This document shows, piece by piece, positions 34,125 to 47,334 of a DNA stretch of 64,000 nucleotides (positions are counted from its first letter, which is position 1; each line of letters starts with the position of its first letter). The notes beneath the pieces were generated by a model. The model had not been told where the DNA came from. It was given only the letters and a program-made list of their open reading frames with translations, and did no database searches. The translations under genes were made by a program, and so were the position numbers. The DNA comes from Morella rubra. Its lineage: Eukaryota; Streptophyta; Magnoliopsida; Fagales; Myricaceae. The DNA is taken from the NCBI GenBank assembly GCA_003952965.2, contig RXIC02000436.1, forward strand, positions 62,001 to 126,000, given 5' to 3'.

Positions 34125-37100
34125 GAAAAGGGACAAGAGCATGAAATGTTTGTGAACAAATCTCCTCAGAGTGTCCACTTAGTGTAGCATTGTTTCTACA
34201 GGATCATTAGAAAGGAGTTACAGCTTACAGGAGGATCCAGAAGAGAGAGTTGGGGAAATTTTTTGGGCAAGTGAGAATTTTCAGGACTTAAGATGTCTTT
34301 TTAATAGCAAAATGGGTTGTATTTATGTACATCTGTCATACGCTTAATTTTTTTTTCACTTATAGTTCAAGTTCAAACTCCATGTACAGCGCACTGAAAA
34401 GATACAAACTGCTGACCAGTTCACAGTAAACTAGAACTTGTGTTCTTTTCCTGCAGATTTTTTGTTAGATTTCGTGCAAACAATCCCCCAATCTCTTTTT
34501 GTTTTCTTTTCATTCGTTTTTTGGAGTAAATTGCTATAATTCATCAACGTGAAGTAGCTCGTAGATTCAAATTTAGCATGTCGGAATCTGGTTTAGGAAA
34601 ACAAACAAAAACAGGGGGAAAAACAAAGGAAGAAAAGAAAAAGGCAGAACGGAGAGGTCGACATCTTCCAATTTTATTGGGCCCGGGGGAGACTTATAAG
34701 GCCCCAAGGGAATGGGACAAGGCCGAAGCAAATAGATAAGCTAACAAAAAAGCGGATTTAGACCACTTATTTGTTATCCAATAAGTGAAATTTGGATCAG
34801 CCCAAAAGAAAAAGTATACGGATCATCGGAAATCCAGTTTAGAAGCAGTACGGGCCTTCCGTCGAGCCCATTCGTGCACCAATAAATTCTCACTTGGATA
34901 AACAAACAAAGCACTCCACATCTGAGATGACTGTAAAGCGGAGGAAATCTCCAAATTACTTAATTTTAAATGCTGGAAAACCACGTGTAACTGGAGAAAA
35001 ACCCTCATTCAATCATGGGAGAAGGTCTTTGGCCAAACTTTTATATATTAAAAAAAAGAGAAAAGGAAGACAGTAAGAAAGTAAGAAAGAGACGTGCATA
35101 TATACAAATGTCGGACATGGTGCTTAAACATATGACCCCACTGGACCAACGGAGTAGGTCTGACTTACCCATAATCGACACAAGACATGTTAGTGTTTAC
35201 GATTTTGATTCACGATCAAAAAACTGGGGAAGGACGAAGGTGAAAAATCTTTTAAAAGTAAGTGGCTAAAAGTACATGGTTTCAAAGAGCCTAATGGAGT
35301 GCTCTAGTTTTTCAGTCCTCTTTTCTGTGTTGATTTCTTTTTTCTTTCTCCAAATTAATGTAGAAAAAAAAAATTTCCACATCGCTAAGGAGGATGATCA
35401 GGCTTTTAAAGTTCCACCACCCCTTCAAGAACTAGGTATTTTTAGACATGGTGTGTGAATTAGGCTAATAAGTCCACTTCTTTAACCTTCTGTACCACTT
35501 CTTTAACTTTCTCCAAATTAGACAGGAAAAAACAATAGAGCACATATAGTGTTAATAAATTCGGTCAAAACCACCCCTTAATTGGCTTCCATTAACTTTC
35601 ATGTTAAATCAAAACATTTTTGTATCTTAAATCCAATTTTTTTTTCTTTTATCTCTTTTTCTTTTTCTTGCCAAATTTGAGCAATGTCAACTTTCCTTTT
35701 TCAGCTTTTAATATTAATTTTTGTTATCGTTGTAACTTTGAAATTTCTTTAATCTAAAGAAGTTAAAAAACTTCAATTACGTGCTTTAAATAATGTGTCA
35801 ATCATTTTATAGAGACAACGAACCAACAAGTTAAGGGATCTAATGACTATACATTTGGCACCTTGAAATAAGCCCAAATTGATGGACGGTCATCCATTTG
35901 AGGTTTTTTTTTTCTCTCTATAAAGAACCTGTATTCGAGTAGGATGAAGTGTAAGGATCCCATTTGCAAAAGCTAAAGCAGGTATGAAACGACTAGCATA
36001 TACAGAGTTCGGGACAAGATCATGTTCAACATGTCACATTGGGACCCCATTTGAGGCATGGATTAGGTTTGACTTGTCGATGATGAAGACATGTGCATCA
36101 TAATTAGGGAAAATCTACTGGCTAGTTGCTGGATATGCATGGTTAAAAGTGCTTAGAATATCTTGGCACAATACAGTGAAAAACTGCCTCGCAATAATAA
36201 TGCTATAACTTTTGTATTATATAATATTGCTAGATAATCTCTACCCCCACCAAAGTGAACTAAGCAAAATTTATTCTTTAAGCATTATCTTTAATCCAAT
36301 CGTCCCCTTCCTTTTTGAGGAGTGCATATCGCATTAGAGAGGGACTGGGACAATCAATGTGCGGTAAGAAACCTTAGGGAGTAAGATAATCTTTTCATGG
36401 TTCTTTTGAGATTAGGTAAACTAATGGTGTGTCATTGAAAAAAGGGATATAAGTAAATGATGAACAGTGACTTCTAAGTGCAAGACATCCCATCGCCCTT
36501 AATCACCCCCCAAGTGGGGGGCACCATAAGAGGGGGGTTCCCTTGTGAAAAAAAAAAGGGTCAGCTTTTTCGTTGACTTGCTCCAGAAAGTCAGGCAAAT
36601 TTAGAGGTAGTAAAGAGAATCCTATCCCCTGTCCACAAAGGTTTTTATGAGGATTCTTTGTTAATGGATATCCACTCATTGCTGGCGGAGAAGCCCTTAT
36701 TGCTCTCTCTCTTCTCTCTCTCTCAAGTTGTGTGAGGCATGTGTTCTCTCAAAAGGAGGGGTGAAATGAAAAAGGAGTCAGTGTCTTGGTTCCTTATTGA
36801 TGTTTTTTTGTGGGGGAGAGGAATAACTTTTGCATTCTAAAAGATGGAGCATTTTTCTTTTAAAAGGTTGTCTTTTGAAGGAGTAAAGTGGGGAATAGGG
36901 AACTCCACTTAGAGCTCACTGGGATCATGTTAGTCTTTGCACTCATGTGGTGTTTGTACACACATGGATGCGTCGATAGTGCACACTCGCTTAACTTGAT
37001 ATGGGGAGAGACAGTGCAGCGGAAATCATTTTTGATGCCCCCAGTAGAACAATACCAAACATTTTGAGATGGCATGGAGAGGAAATTCCTCCACCACTCA

Positions 37101-40040
37101 ACTGCTCTCCAGTTTGTGTTTGTCAAACTTCCCATTTCACTCTCAAATATCCCACTAGACAGAGGTCGAGGAGTGCAATTTCCTCACAAGAGAACAAAGC
37201 TCCAAGCATGCCTATACTATTCTGAAAATAATGGGCAGGAATATAGGACCAAACTCCAACATATTCTGGCTTTTATTGGTGACTTCAAATCGATTTTAAT
37301 GGTCCAATGTTAGGGACGCATGTGCTCTAGAATTCTCCCCCCCTCTGTCACTATTGTCCTCTTTTGGACTTATTTCTTATTTTATTTTATTTATCTCTTC
37401 TGTTGGTACGTACCTATGGAAAGGTCAGAGCATTACGAATTCTACCAATGCAAACAAAATGGCACAAACCTAATTGCTGTCTCAATGAACAGTGAAGGAG
37501 TTAGAAGAGTTCTTATGCTATAAGTAATACGGCTCTGTTTTAGTCGGGTCTGTCTGCAGAAGAAGAGTATTAGCAAGGAAAATGTAATTGTCATGATAGG
37601 TTTGCTGGGCGGGCGCCGGTTGCCTCTCGAAACTTTAAACTCAAGGGTCATGTTGAAAAATTCCTCGAGTTCCAGTTTTTTGACCATTGCATGCCAAACT
37701 AGGATTCTAGAGGCTGGCTGGCGGGTCGTCGAACAAGGGTTGGTGTCATTATAATAATAAGGTTAGGACAGTGGACAATCACCCAAGTAATTGAAAAAAG
37801 AAATTAAAGAGCGCGAATATCACAAAGTTGCCTCGGAAAGTTCTGAACAGGAAAAATCGGAAATCGCACTTCTTGCTCGAGATTGTGAGTTGAACACGGT
37901 GTTTGAGGTGGAAAGTCCAACATTTCGTTTTGGGCGCTAAGAAAGTTCAACAATGTTGTCTAATAGCATTATACAAATCAACGAAATCCGAGGAAGCCTT
38001 AGACGATGTTGCCCTATGACACTCTAATTTTTTTAATCATTTTTCCTTATTAAAGAAAAAAAAATAAGCAAAGAAGAAGAAGAAACAGAGTCACAGACTC
38101 GTCTTTTATGACCCATTTGACAGCAGAAACAGATTACACCCAAACAGGAGCTACAAATGGTTGAAATCACTGGAAACCAAATTATTTTTGTCAATCAAAC
38201 CCATGTTTTTATTTTCTGAGAGCCCAAAAGAAGTTGTTCTCTTTGATATTTTTGTGGGGGTGGGAGGGATGGGGAGGAGAACGGGAAGCCGGGAAGAGAA
38301 AACAAAAGGGAAATCCAACTCACGGGATAAAGATCTAGAATTGATGTCAACAGGGTTGACATGGGAACCCCAACACGGCCGCTGTGATGATGTGCACGTG
38401 TGGCAAGCTTATCATCATATCTCATGTGGGAGCAGAGGAATAGCATCATGAAGAAAAATCCCACCATTTTGACTCATGCCCAACAAATGATTCATCATGA
38501 TGATGCATGGGGGCCAGGCCATTCATTAAACTGAGTCATACATGTACTAATGGGGAATTCTGTCCTCCCAAATAATATTATGAGATCCTCTAGAAAAGGA
38601 TTAGGGCATAATCCACTAAACAATTAGATTATCATTACTCTAATGGTCAATGAAGAGAGAGAGAGAGAAAAAGAGATTTGACAACCAGCCACTAGCACTA
38701 AAATACTGCATACTGTCACCCATTTACAAAAGGTGAAAGGGGCTTCACGGGTACCTGACCATAAACCAAGAGCATATTACCAAGTTTGAGACCAAGTGTG
38801 CACTCTACACGTGAGAGAGACAGATAGACTCAACTACCGCAAACAGTGCAGGATAATGGATATGCTAAGTTTTTTGGTTTTTATTTTTTTTTTGGCAAGA
38901 CGGAATTATTCATTTGACATAAATAGAAATTCTAGCCTTGGGATGCATCTAGATTTGGCAGTTACATGTGGGAGGGAATAATTCCGGTATCGATTCAAGA
39001 CTGAGAAAAGTGGCACATAATCTGCAAAATTCCGGCCCCGAAATCTGCTTAATGGGTAGGTGATATCTACAAAAGTGGTTCAAGAATGATCTAAATGGGT
39101 CACTTGATCATGTTGGGAAGGAATATATTGAGAAAAAAATAAAAATAAAAGTGTCATATTCTACGTATGAGTCCCTGACAGAACACCCAACTATGATTGT
39201 TCCCAGGGCCCAAAATCATTGTATTATTGAATTTATTGTGTAGTTTTGCTGAGATTGTCAGTCGCTGTTTCATAGCTGCCGATTTGGGCTAATTGCAACG
39301 AGTTCAGACAAAGTCCACCCCACCTGTAGCCGGCTGGGGAACGGTTCAAAAGCATCTTCTACTTGGTCTAGGAATTGGATGCTTAGGGTAGTTCGAACAT
39401 TACGAGGGAGGGCCGGCCAATGAACTTGTCCAAATGAACGACACAAGTCAACCACAGACCGAGCTCTTTGGGAAAAAGGAATGAGAATACTTTGCTTGTT
39501 TTTGTTTTTGTTTTGTTTTTTGTTTGTTTGTTTTTGCGAAAGGAAGATACAAGATATCAGACACGATTAAGGTTTAGCCACAATCTAGCTTGGTGGAAAA
39601 TAAGTTTGGTGGATACGAGAATACAAGCATGCCCAAGTTGTAAAAATTTTATCTTTTATTCTAAGCTGTATAGATTTGTTGTTTGGTAATATAATTCAGA
39701 GCAATGATGGTTCTTTACCAAAAAAGAAAAATACTCAAGGGCAAAGGGCAAAGGGCAAAGGGGTTTTATAGTAATTCTTGTTAATTTTCATTTTGTCTCA
39801 AAATTCAAGAAATTTTTATATCAAAAGAAAAAGAAAAAATTGCGAGAAAAGAGCAGACAGCAGAGCACTAGAGTAATTGATTGGAATGCAAAGGGTAGTA
39901 CAGGAAGTGGGTGCTGACAAGGGTTAAAGAAGCTAGCTTTCCCGATTCAACCAAAACGTGCTTTTATTTATTTCCTTTTACCTCTTATCAAAATCTCAAC
40001 GGAGCAAAGCAGGTCAAAATCCTCAAAAACCCACGCTTCT
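34125..40040. other. Intergenic, no gene recognised
   Basis: The first ~250 bp are the likely 3' UTR of SYT3. The rest has only short, unrecognised ORFs. Notable small structures are a CCCCCC-AAGT-GGGGGG inverted repeat at 36506-36521, CT-rich tracts near 36700-36725, a (GA)n run near 38654, and a triplicated GGGCAAA unit near 39738-39760. I checked by eye for conserved plant microRNAs and tRNAs and found none. Confidence 0.5.
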
Positions 40041-40345
40041 CTCTCTCTCAATCTCCCTTCCCGTCTCTCTCACTGTCTCTGTCTCTGTCTCTCTCTCTCT
40101 CTTTCCCCATGGCGGCCGAGAACACCAAGAAGAAGACTAATGCACTCTCAAACTCCCGGTTCTCCTGCGACCCATCCCTCCCTTTGACATCTTTTAAGCC
40201 TCATTAGTCATTACCTACATTGAACCTCAAAAACCGAAGCCTCCCATCAAACCTCCCACTGTCTCTCTCTGTCTTGGTTTTCGTGCTCCATTTCCACTTT
40301 ACTAATAAAGCGCCATTTCTCCTCCTCTCTCTCTCTCTCTTAATC
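40041..40345 (+). promoter_or_regulatory. CT-microsatellite-rich leader/promoter of the RING-VWA gene
   Basis: Dense pyrimidine tracts ((CT)n and CTGTCT repeats) occupy 40041-40105 and 40321-40341, 200-500 bp before the ATG at 40539. Pyrimidine patches near the transcription start are common in plant promoters. I cannot place the start site; it decides whether the upstream ORF at 40109 is in the mRNA. Confidence 0.5.
40109..40207 (+). CDS. Candidate upstream ORF (32 codons) of the RING-VWA gene
   Basis: ATG in a strong context (CCCCATGGCG) opens a 32-residue frame, MAAENTKKKTNALSNSRF then SCDPSLPLTSFKPH, closing with TAG at 40205-40207. There is no other ATG between its stop and the main start at 40539. 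If the mRNA begins upstream of 40109 this would be a translated uORF that limits initiation at the main ORF; if the start site lies downstream it is only promoter DNA. The residue composition is plausible for a small basic peptide, but I recognise no family. Confidence 0.4.
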   Translation: MAAENTKKKTNALSNSRFSCDPSLPLTSFKPH

Positions 40346-40538
40346 TCTCTCCGTCGCTCTTCAAGGACTCTCAACTAAGAGAAAGACAAGATAGAAGAAG
40401 CTGGGCTCAACATAAGAGCTTCTTTGAGATCTTAGTTTTGTTTTTCATTCTCAAGGATATTTCACTTTCTCTGGTGAAGTATTGAGGATTACCGTTCTGT
40501 CTTTCTTAGTTTTCTCGGTTAAGATCTGAAAGCGAGAA

Positions 40539-43500
40539 ATGGGAAGCAAATGGAGGAAAGCGAAGCTAGCGCTTGGTCTAAATCTTTGTATGCTTGTCCC
40601 AAGAACTTTAGAGGATTCACCTGCTCTGGAGGCCTCTGAGAGACTGTCTGATGCTGCTCTGCTCTCGCCGGCCAATTGGAGCACCGGTTCGTCGCTGCCA
40701 AGCACACCCATACCGTCTTCTCACGGTTTAAGGTTGTCTAGGGGCGGTAGCAAATCGTCCAAGGTATGGTATTATTAACGTTAGCTGTTATATGGTTGTT
40801 GTTTTGTATATGTATTTTTTCTTTTCTTTGTTTTATTTCCTATTCTGGGTTGTGGTGGGTTTTTGGTAATCGTTGAGGTTTTCCTTTCTACGGTTGCCAA
40901 GGAATTCGAAGCAGGAGAGTGTACAAGGCCCTGGGTTCTGTTCCTAGTTATGTTGCTTGTTAAAATTTCGAATCTACTCAGCTCAACTAAGACGATAGAG
41001 CCGAATAGATTTAGTGATGGTTTGCTAAATACTGGAAAATAGAGGTTCTCTCTTCTTGGGGGCTAAACTATGGAAAGTTAATCAATTTATCTTCTGGTCG
41101 CTCTTTTCTAATAATTTGATAATTATAACTGGAGCTAAGGTTTTCTTTGAAGCATTTCGTGTCCTTCTCTCAGGACATGGTCAAGCGAAATATCTCCGAA
41201 CTTTCATATTTTGGTATCTTCTTTGATATCTGATTTGAAGTTTGCTACCTCAATTGCGACGGGATTTTCGTTTTCATATGCTTTTCGGCATATGATCGCT
41301 TTCAATGACAAATCTTTCTTGTTTGCTTCAATTTCTTTATCATAAGTTGAATATTTGAGTTCCTCTATCTTTATCCGTGTTTTTCCTTTTTTCTCATTTT
41401 TTAGTGAGAACTACAAATACTTCAAGAAAACCCATTTTTTTGTGTGTCTAATCTGATTTTAGCAGTTTTTGAGGTGCGTAAGAAATCAATTAGTTTTTTA
41501 GTTGCTTTCCCCTCCTTAATTAGGCTTGCGGAGTTATCGCACAAGTCTTTTTCAGGACCATTATTGTTTGCCTTACTGATTAAAGATGACCACAGGTTTT
41601 ACCTTTCCTTTTCCTACGTCCTGTGGAGGGACTAAAAGTAGCTTGTTTGGTGACCTTTTAGGTTTGACTGTTAATTTGCAACCTTTCTAGCTGGAAATTT
41701 CAACAAAGAAATGAAAATAAATGTAAGAAACTAAACACAATAAAGCAACTAATTCCATCTCTTTTATGATGGGGTTTTCTCTCTTTTGTGTTGTCCATAT
41801 GTTAGATACTTAATGTTGTGGGAAATGGGAAGGAGGAGTCTATCCTTCAAGCTCTCAGACTGAAAGAAATATCAAAACACGACAAAAAAAAAAGTGGAAA
41901 AAGAAGAAGAATATCTCATGCTGTGTGCATGCTATAGTGCTCGGAAGTACTGATTGTCCTCCTTTAGAACTAATCTGATAACTGGGGTAAATATGATTAT
42001 AAGAATGAACAGAATTTCTGTGATGTAAAACAATCACTCTGGCTTGACTCCATTAATGTTTGGATTGCTATAATTCTGCTTGCTTGTGTAATCCTTTGTT
42101 TGCTGATCTTGCTTTGTTTCGTTTTGTGTGTTCAGCAAACCTGCTCAATATGCTTAACCAAAATGAAACAAGGGGATGGTCACGCTATTTTCACTGCGGA
42201 ATGCTCGCATTCATTCCATTTCCACTGCATCGCTTCCAATGTCAAACATGGAAACCAAATCTGTCCTGTTTGCAGAGCAAAATGGAAAGAAATCCCTGTG
42301 CAAGCTCCTAGTTTGGATCCTTCTCCTGGGAGGGCATCAATTGGTCCTGTTGGTTGGCCCCAGAATGATGCTTTGATGACTGTGGTACGCCGACTACCTC
42401 CCACTCGAAGAGATACCAACCGGCGGCATATCATGCCACTTTATCAAGCTACAGAGCCGGCTGTGTTTGATGATGATGAATCCTTAGATCACCAGGCTGT
42501 ATTTTCTGAAAGAAGCCATTGTGATAAGAATGCTGCAGATCACAATTCTGTTAAAACAATAGAGATGAAAACATACCCTGAAGTTTCAGCTGCCCCTCGG
42601 TCCCATCCTTGTAATAACTTCACTGTTTTGGTCCATCTCAAAGCCTCGGCCGCTATTGGAAAAAATTCCACCAGAAATCAGTCTAGCTTGCCACAATTTT
42701 CTCAGTCTCCTCGTGCTCCAGTTGACCTAGTCACAGTCCTTGACATTAGTGGTAGCATGGCAGGTACCAAGCTTGCATTGCTTAAGCGAGCTATGGGGTT
42801 TGTAATACAGAACCTTGGCTCCAATGACAGGCTTTCAGTTATTGCCTTCTCCTCCACAGCCCGTCGGCTTTTTCCGCTCCGTCGAATGTCTGACTCAGGG
42901 CGGCAACAGGCACTGCAAGCTGTTAACTCCTTGGTTGCAAATGGTGGGACCAACATTGCTGAGGGTCTGAGAAAGGGTGCGAAGATAATGGAAGAACGAA
43001 GGGACAAGAACCCAGTGGCAAGTATAATACTACTGTCTGATGGGCAGGACACGTATACTGTCAGTGCCTCAGGTCATAACCAACCTCAACCAAATTACCA
43101 GTTGCTCCTCCCTTTATCTATTCATAGTGGTCACAGCACAGGATTCCAGATTCCAGTGCATGCGTTTGGATTTGGTGTGGATCATGATGCCTCATCGATG
43201 CACTCAATTTCGGAGATTTCTGGAGGGACCTTTTCTTTCATTGAGACAGAAGCTGTGATCCAGGATGCATTTGCCCAATGCATTGGGGGGCTTTTGAGTG
43301 TTGTGGTGCAGGATCTGCATGTGGAAGTTGAATGTGTGAACACAAAAACCCGCCTTGTCTCACTGAAAGCAGGAAATTACCCCAGCCGTTTGATGGCTGA
43401 TGGACGCACTGGATGTATTGACGTAGGAGATATGTACGCAGATGAAGAGAGAGATTTTCTTGTTTTCATGGATGTCCCGGCAGAGTCTTCCAGCAGTGAA

Positions 43501-44073
43501 ACATCACTGGTAAAGGTGAGATGCATTTTCAAGGATCCCTTGACCAAAGAAACAGCTACATTGGGGAGTGAAGAAGTCAGGATTGAGAGGCCTGAAACAG
43601 CTGAACAAGTGGTAGTGTCAATAGAAGTAGACCGGCAACGCAATCGGCTCCAAGCGGCTGAGGCAATGGCGCAGGCACGAGTTGCAGCTGAGCAGGGTGA
43701 CTTAGCTGCTGCAGTTTCAACTCTAGAAAACTGCCGAAGAGTGTTGTTGGATAGTGTGTCAGCCAAATCTCATGATCGGCTTTGTATTGCATTGGATGCT
43801 GAGCTCAAGGAAATGCAAGAGAGGATGGCAAGCAGGCATGTTTACGAGGCATCTGGGAGAGCATATATTCTTTCTGGACTGAGCTCACACTCATGGCAAA
43901 GAGCAACGGCAAGAGGAGACTCCACCGATGGTTCAAGTCTTGTTCAATCCTATCAAACTCCATCCATGACTGAGATGCTTACTCGATCTCAGGCTATGTT
44001 ACTAGGTAGTCCGTCAGCGCAGAGGCTTGTCCAGCCACTATGTTCATTTGTGTCACAACCGAAGCCGAGGTAA
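40539..44073 (+). CDS. RING-H2 / VWA E3 ubiquitin ligase, WAV3/EDA40 family
   Basis: Two exons, 40539-40763 and 42136-44073, joined in phase 0 across a 1372-bp intron; 720 residues, as expected for the family. The N-terminus MGSKWRKAKLALGLNLCM is the conserved lead-in of the EDA40 branch as I recall it. The RING-H2 finger uses Cys78, Cys81, Cys98, His100, His103, Cys106, Cys118 and Cys121. A von Willebrand A domain follows at about 272-460, with the metal-ion (MIDAS) motif DISGS at 278-282 and LLSDGQDTYT later. The C-terminal half is the family's Vint-like/helical region. Arabidopsis WAV3 relatives are E3 ligases that modulate root growth direction; the same biochemical role is inferred here. 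The ATG at 40539 is the only one that leads into the RING frame. It is convergent with the COX16-like gene. Confidence 0.93.
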
Positions 44074-45566
44074 ATTTTGCAGGATTATGGTGCTGGTCAT
44101 CTTCAAATAGCTTTTTTGTTGCATTTCTCATTTCCTGTAATTTTGATTTTTGTTCTGGGGGAGAGTGATAAAATTGGAGAGAGACAAGGGGGTATTTTTT
44201 GGCTGTTATTTTGCTCCTATGTTAGATGTGTAAATGAATAAACCTTGGGGAAGGGTTGAAAGGTTAGATTTTGGAGTCAAAAGGACACTAGTTAGGCTTT
44301 AGAAACATTATGTTCATTTTCGTGTTGTGTTGGGGGTGGTGTACATAACGAGTTATGGGTTTTCTCTCTGGGGAACCTGGGTATAAGTTTGTAATTGTGA
44401 AAATGGTTGGATGGTACTGTTTCCCTATATGATTTACCTGCTCTCGATTCTTTCCACAAATCTTTCACTTTGTTCACTTTTTGAGTTAATTATTACCCCA
44501 CGCTCAACTCTCCCTCCCCGCCGTGAGTGCTTGCATTCATGTCTACCCGTTCTTTGTGCCTGCGTGTACAGACACTTGGCTGGTACACTTTAAAACAGAG
44601 GGACAAACGCGGAGTAAAATGTTGAAGAGTGCGAGTAGATCATACTCAACCAGTGTAAAATGTCTATGGATGAAAGAGAGCATGATTGTTCCCATGCTGG
44701 GACACCGTTGAATTAGAGGTTTACACGTTACCAATAACCATTACTAATTCTAAAGCAGAGAAGCAACTGAATACAGGCAGACAGTTCGAACCTTTGAAGG
44801 GTGCTCCCTTCATCCTATTAGAAGAAAGTTAGTCGTGCATGATGAGTTTTTCTGCCACAGGTCTTTTGGACAAAATTAAGAGCACAAAGCAGTAATTTGG
44901 AAGCAAATTTAGGCTCTTCTTCTCTTGAAATCGATTGCTGATTCAGGATTCTGACCTACCCACCATGAACCAAAACCAAAACAGAGTGCGACTCTTCCCC
45001 TAACTCTCTTCAGTGCACTATCTGCGGATAACATCGCAGGTGTTCTTTAAGAATTCACTAGGCAACCCATTTTCTCCACGGACATTCCCTCGGTCGCAAG
45101 GCCATGCCCAGTCATCCGTTAAAGGATGAGATGCTAATTAATCAGAAACTTCAGGGTGGCTTTCTTGCTGGTTCCTCGTTATCTGACAACAGCTTCTACA
45201 ATGACACCTTTGGTTATGTGTTACTCTCTTCCCTTTTCCAATTCTTCATTCTTTAAAACCCTCTTGGTTTGAAAATAGATGAAAAGAGAAACAGCGAGCA
45301 TGAATGAGAAGAACTTTCGTTACTTTAAAAAATCTTACAACCCAGTTTATGTTTTCAGTAGTAAGCACAGATTACTGAGTAGAAAAGTACAGACTTTTAA
45401 CAACAGCCGCAAAGGTCGGAAGGAGTTCAGTAGTGAGTCCAGAAAATTGGTAGTCCTCTGACAACCAAGAACAAAACTGGAAAATCCAAAGGCTGAGTTT
45501 ACCCAGCAGGCAAAGCGCAAAACTAGCCTCTTTTTTTTTTTTTTTTCTTACGCGCGCAAACTAGCC
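44074..45566. other. Convergent 3' flanks of RING-VWA and COX16-like genes
   Basis: Holds the 3' UTRs of both genes. Short ORFs here have no recognisable similarity. Confidence 0.5.
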
Positions 45567-46477
45567 TCACTTGCCGTCATTTGGTTTAGGAATCCTCTTG
45601 TACTCATAGTTGTTTATGTCCACCTTCCCTTGCAAATCCTGTACACAGAAACAAACAGGTGAGCTGCAAATGCTCTCGAACAAATTGACTAAAGCCAGCA
45701 AAAGCCCTTTACCTTTAGCTCCTCCTCCAATGAGATTTTTTTTGGCTTATATGCTTCAATAGGTCCTGTTCTGGACAGTGCCTTCCTTGTCTCAATAATC
45801 TCCCATTCTTGGTCATCCTTCACCTTTGCAATATCCTTGCTGAACTACAAAGTGCCACCACAGTTCAGAAGAAGAGGAAAGAAAAAAAAAGGATGATGAA
45901 AACAACATGCTAGGAATAATCAACAACTCTGATATACAAGCAACCACGGAGGATCGCAAAGAAATTCTCTTCATTTTTACAAAGTATTACATTCCTTTTA
46001 AATTTGTATCAGTAATGAATGTAACCTACTTTGGTGCTTGATCCTGGAAAAAAAGATACGCTTATATGCCTATACCTCAATTTCAACGCTCAGAGGAAAT
46101 TCGGGTCAATAAAATCATTAAATTTGTTTGGTTGTTTTGCTTTTATTTTGAATGCGCTCCATCTCTCTCTCACTCCATATATTGTTTGAGAAGATTGGAC
46201 AGCACTTCACGCAATATATTTGCAAAAGGCAACTAAAAAGGAGTCCAGAAGATTGGAAACAAGAGAATAACGACAGCACTAACCTGCCTTGGAGGAGATG
46301 ACCAAGGCCAATGGCGCCAAACACTGTGAGGGAGACCATCGGAAGCCCATATCTGATAAATGGGTATTTTCTACCCCATCTTTTAAACGATGATCGAGAA
46401 AACTGAATTTTAGAGGTGGAAGAGACAGTTTTAGTGCTTTTACTAGACTGACTCATCGCTGTGTCAATGATTGTCAT
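45567..46477 (-). CDS. COX16: COX16-like cytochrome c oxidase assembly factor, three exons
   Basis: A small mitochondrial inner-membrane protein needed for complex IV assembly (copper delivery to COX2 in studied eukaryotes). Exons 46477-46284, 45839-45713 and 45638-45567 join in phase (AG|C for Ser65, then phase 0) to give 130 residues. The core [17 protein letters not shown] (31-47) followed by a single membrane helix (about 43-62) is the COX16 signature, and [20 protein letters not shown] matches the plant form. The acceptor of exon 2 is the second of two closely spaced AGs (TAGTTCAG|CAAGG); only this one keeps the frame. A second in-frame ATG at 46456 would remove seven residues and is also plausible. 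GTGTGCAG two bases before the ATG suggests a 5' UTR intron, with a donor candidate GAG|GTGCGT at 47101. Confidence 0.9.
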
Positions 46478-47334
46478 TTCTGCACACCATTAGAGTACCT
46501 ACATCGCAACAACAAGACCACTATTTTCGTAAGATGACTTCTTGGATTAGTTACCAGTGAACAGGCCAAATTAGCTCAGCATTTTGTCCTTTGGTGGGTT
46601 GGGGTGGCGGGGGCGGGGGAGGAGGAGAAATCAATCTGAGAAGTTGCATCTAGTCTCACGATTCAACATGCTACCCATGGTTAACATTCCGGTAAATGCC
46701 GTAGCACCCTGAAGCATTAACCAATAATTACCTCTCATTCCCTGATGATATCTGGAAACTTCTACATATTTAATTCCAAATCTTTTACCCTATACTGATC
46801 CTTTCGTTTGATGCGTGTAACTCCCATAAGTTCTAATTCTTACCCTGTGTTTGGCTGCTGAGATGAAGCAGGAAAAGACTATCTCAACAAGACCTAATTT
46901 TACTCTCTTCTTTTTTCCATATGTTCCGAACCAAATAATAGCTAGACTAAACCAAGAAAACAAAATCATCTACCTTCACTCCCTTCAGATATCTCGTTTT
47001 CAGAAAAGAATACTGAACATAGTTAAAACTGTTTTCTCAGCAATCGAAGAACAGTAAAGCAAGAGCGAAAGGAGGAAAAGAAAGGAAAGTCATAACGCAC
47101 CTCTTTAAGATCTTTGAAACAAAAGCAGGTTCCGAGTTCTGTTGAACTCACCGAGCAATCGAAAAGCAAATTAGGAACGCTTTCGGACTTTCTAAGGTCT
47201 GGTAACGAAAGTTCTCTGTCGCTGCCCGCTGGAGAAACGAACATCGGTGTGAGAAGCGAATGTCGAGGCAGAGTGCGAAAAGCCGAAAAGACAGCAAGCA
47301 CGGACGGGCTCACGGGCATGGGCAGGCTGAAGTA
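46478..47334 (-). other. 5' leader region of the COX16-like gene, probable 5' UTR intron
   Basis: The minus-strand acceptor at 46481-46480 and donor candidate at 47100-47099 would define a ~620-bp intron in the leader. This rests on splice-site appearance only. ORFs at 47023-47412 (minus) and 47114-47335 (plus) have no family resemblance and are probably chance. Confidence 0.35.

Noticed and set aside
36900-37060. Possible miR408 or miR482-type precursor suggested by GTGGGGAATAGGG and GGGGAGAGACAGTGCA
   Set aside because: Neither segment matches a mature microRNA well and I could not pair it with an opposite arm.
36860-37135. 91-codon minus-strand ORF and overlapping plus-strand ORFs at 37001-37313
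   Set aside because: Mutually overlapping on opposite strands with no recognisable protein; most likely chance in a moderate-GC stretch.
39911-40207. 98-codon ORF read from 39911
   Set aside because: Its N-terminal two thirds are translation of CT microsatellites; only the last 32 codons, from the ATG at 40109, are kept as a candidate uORF.
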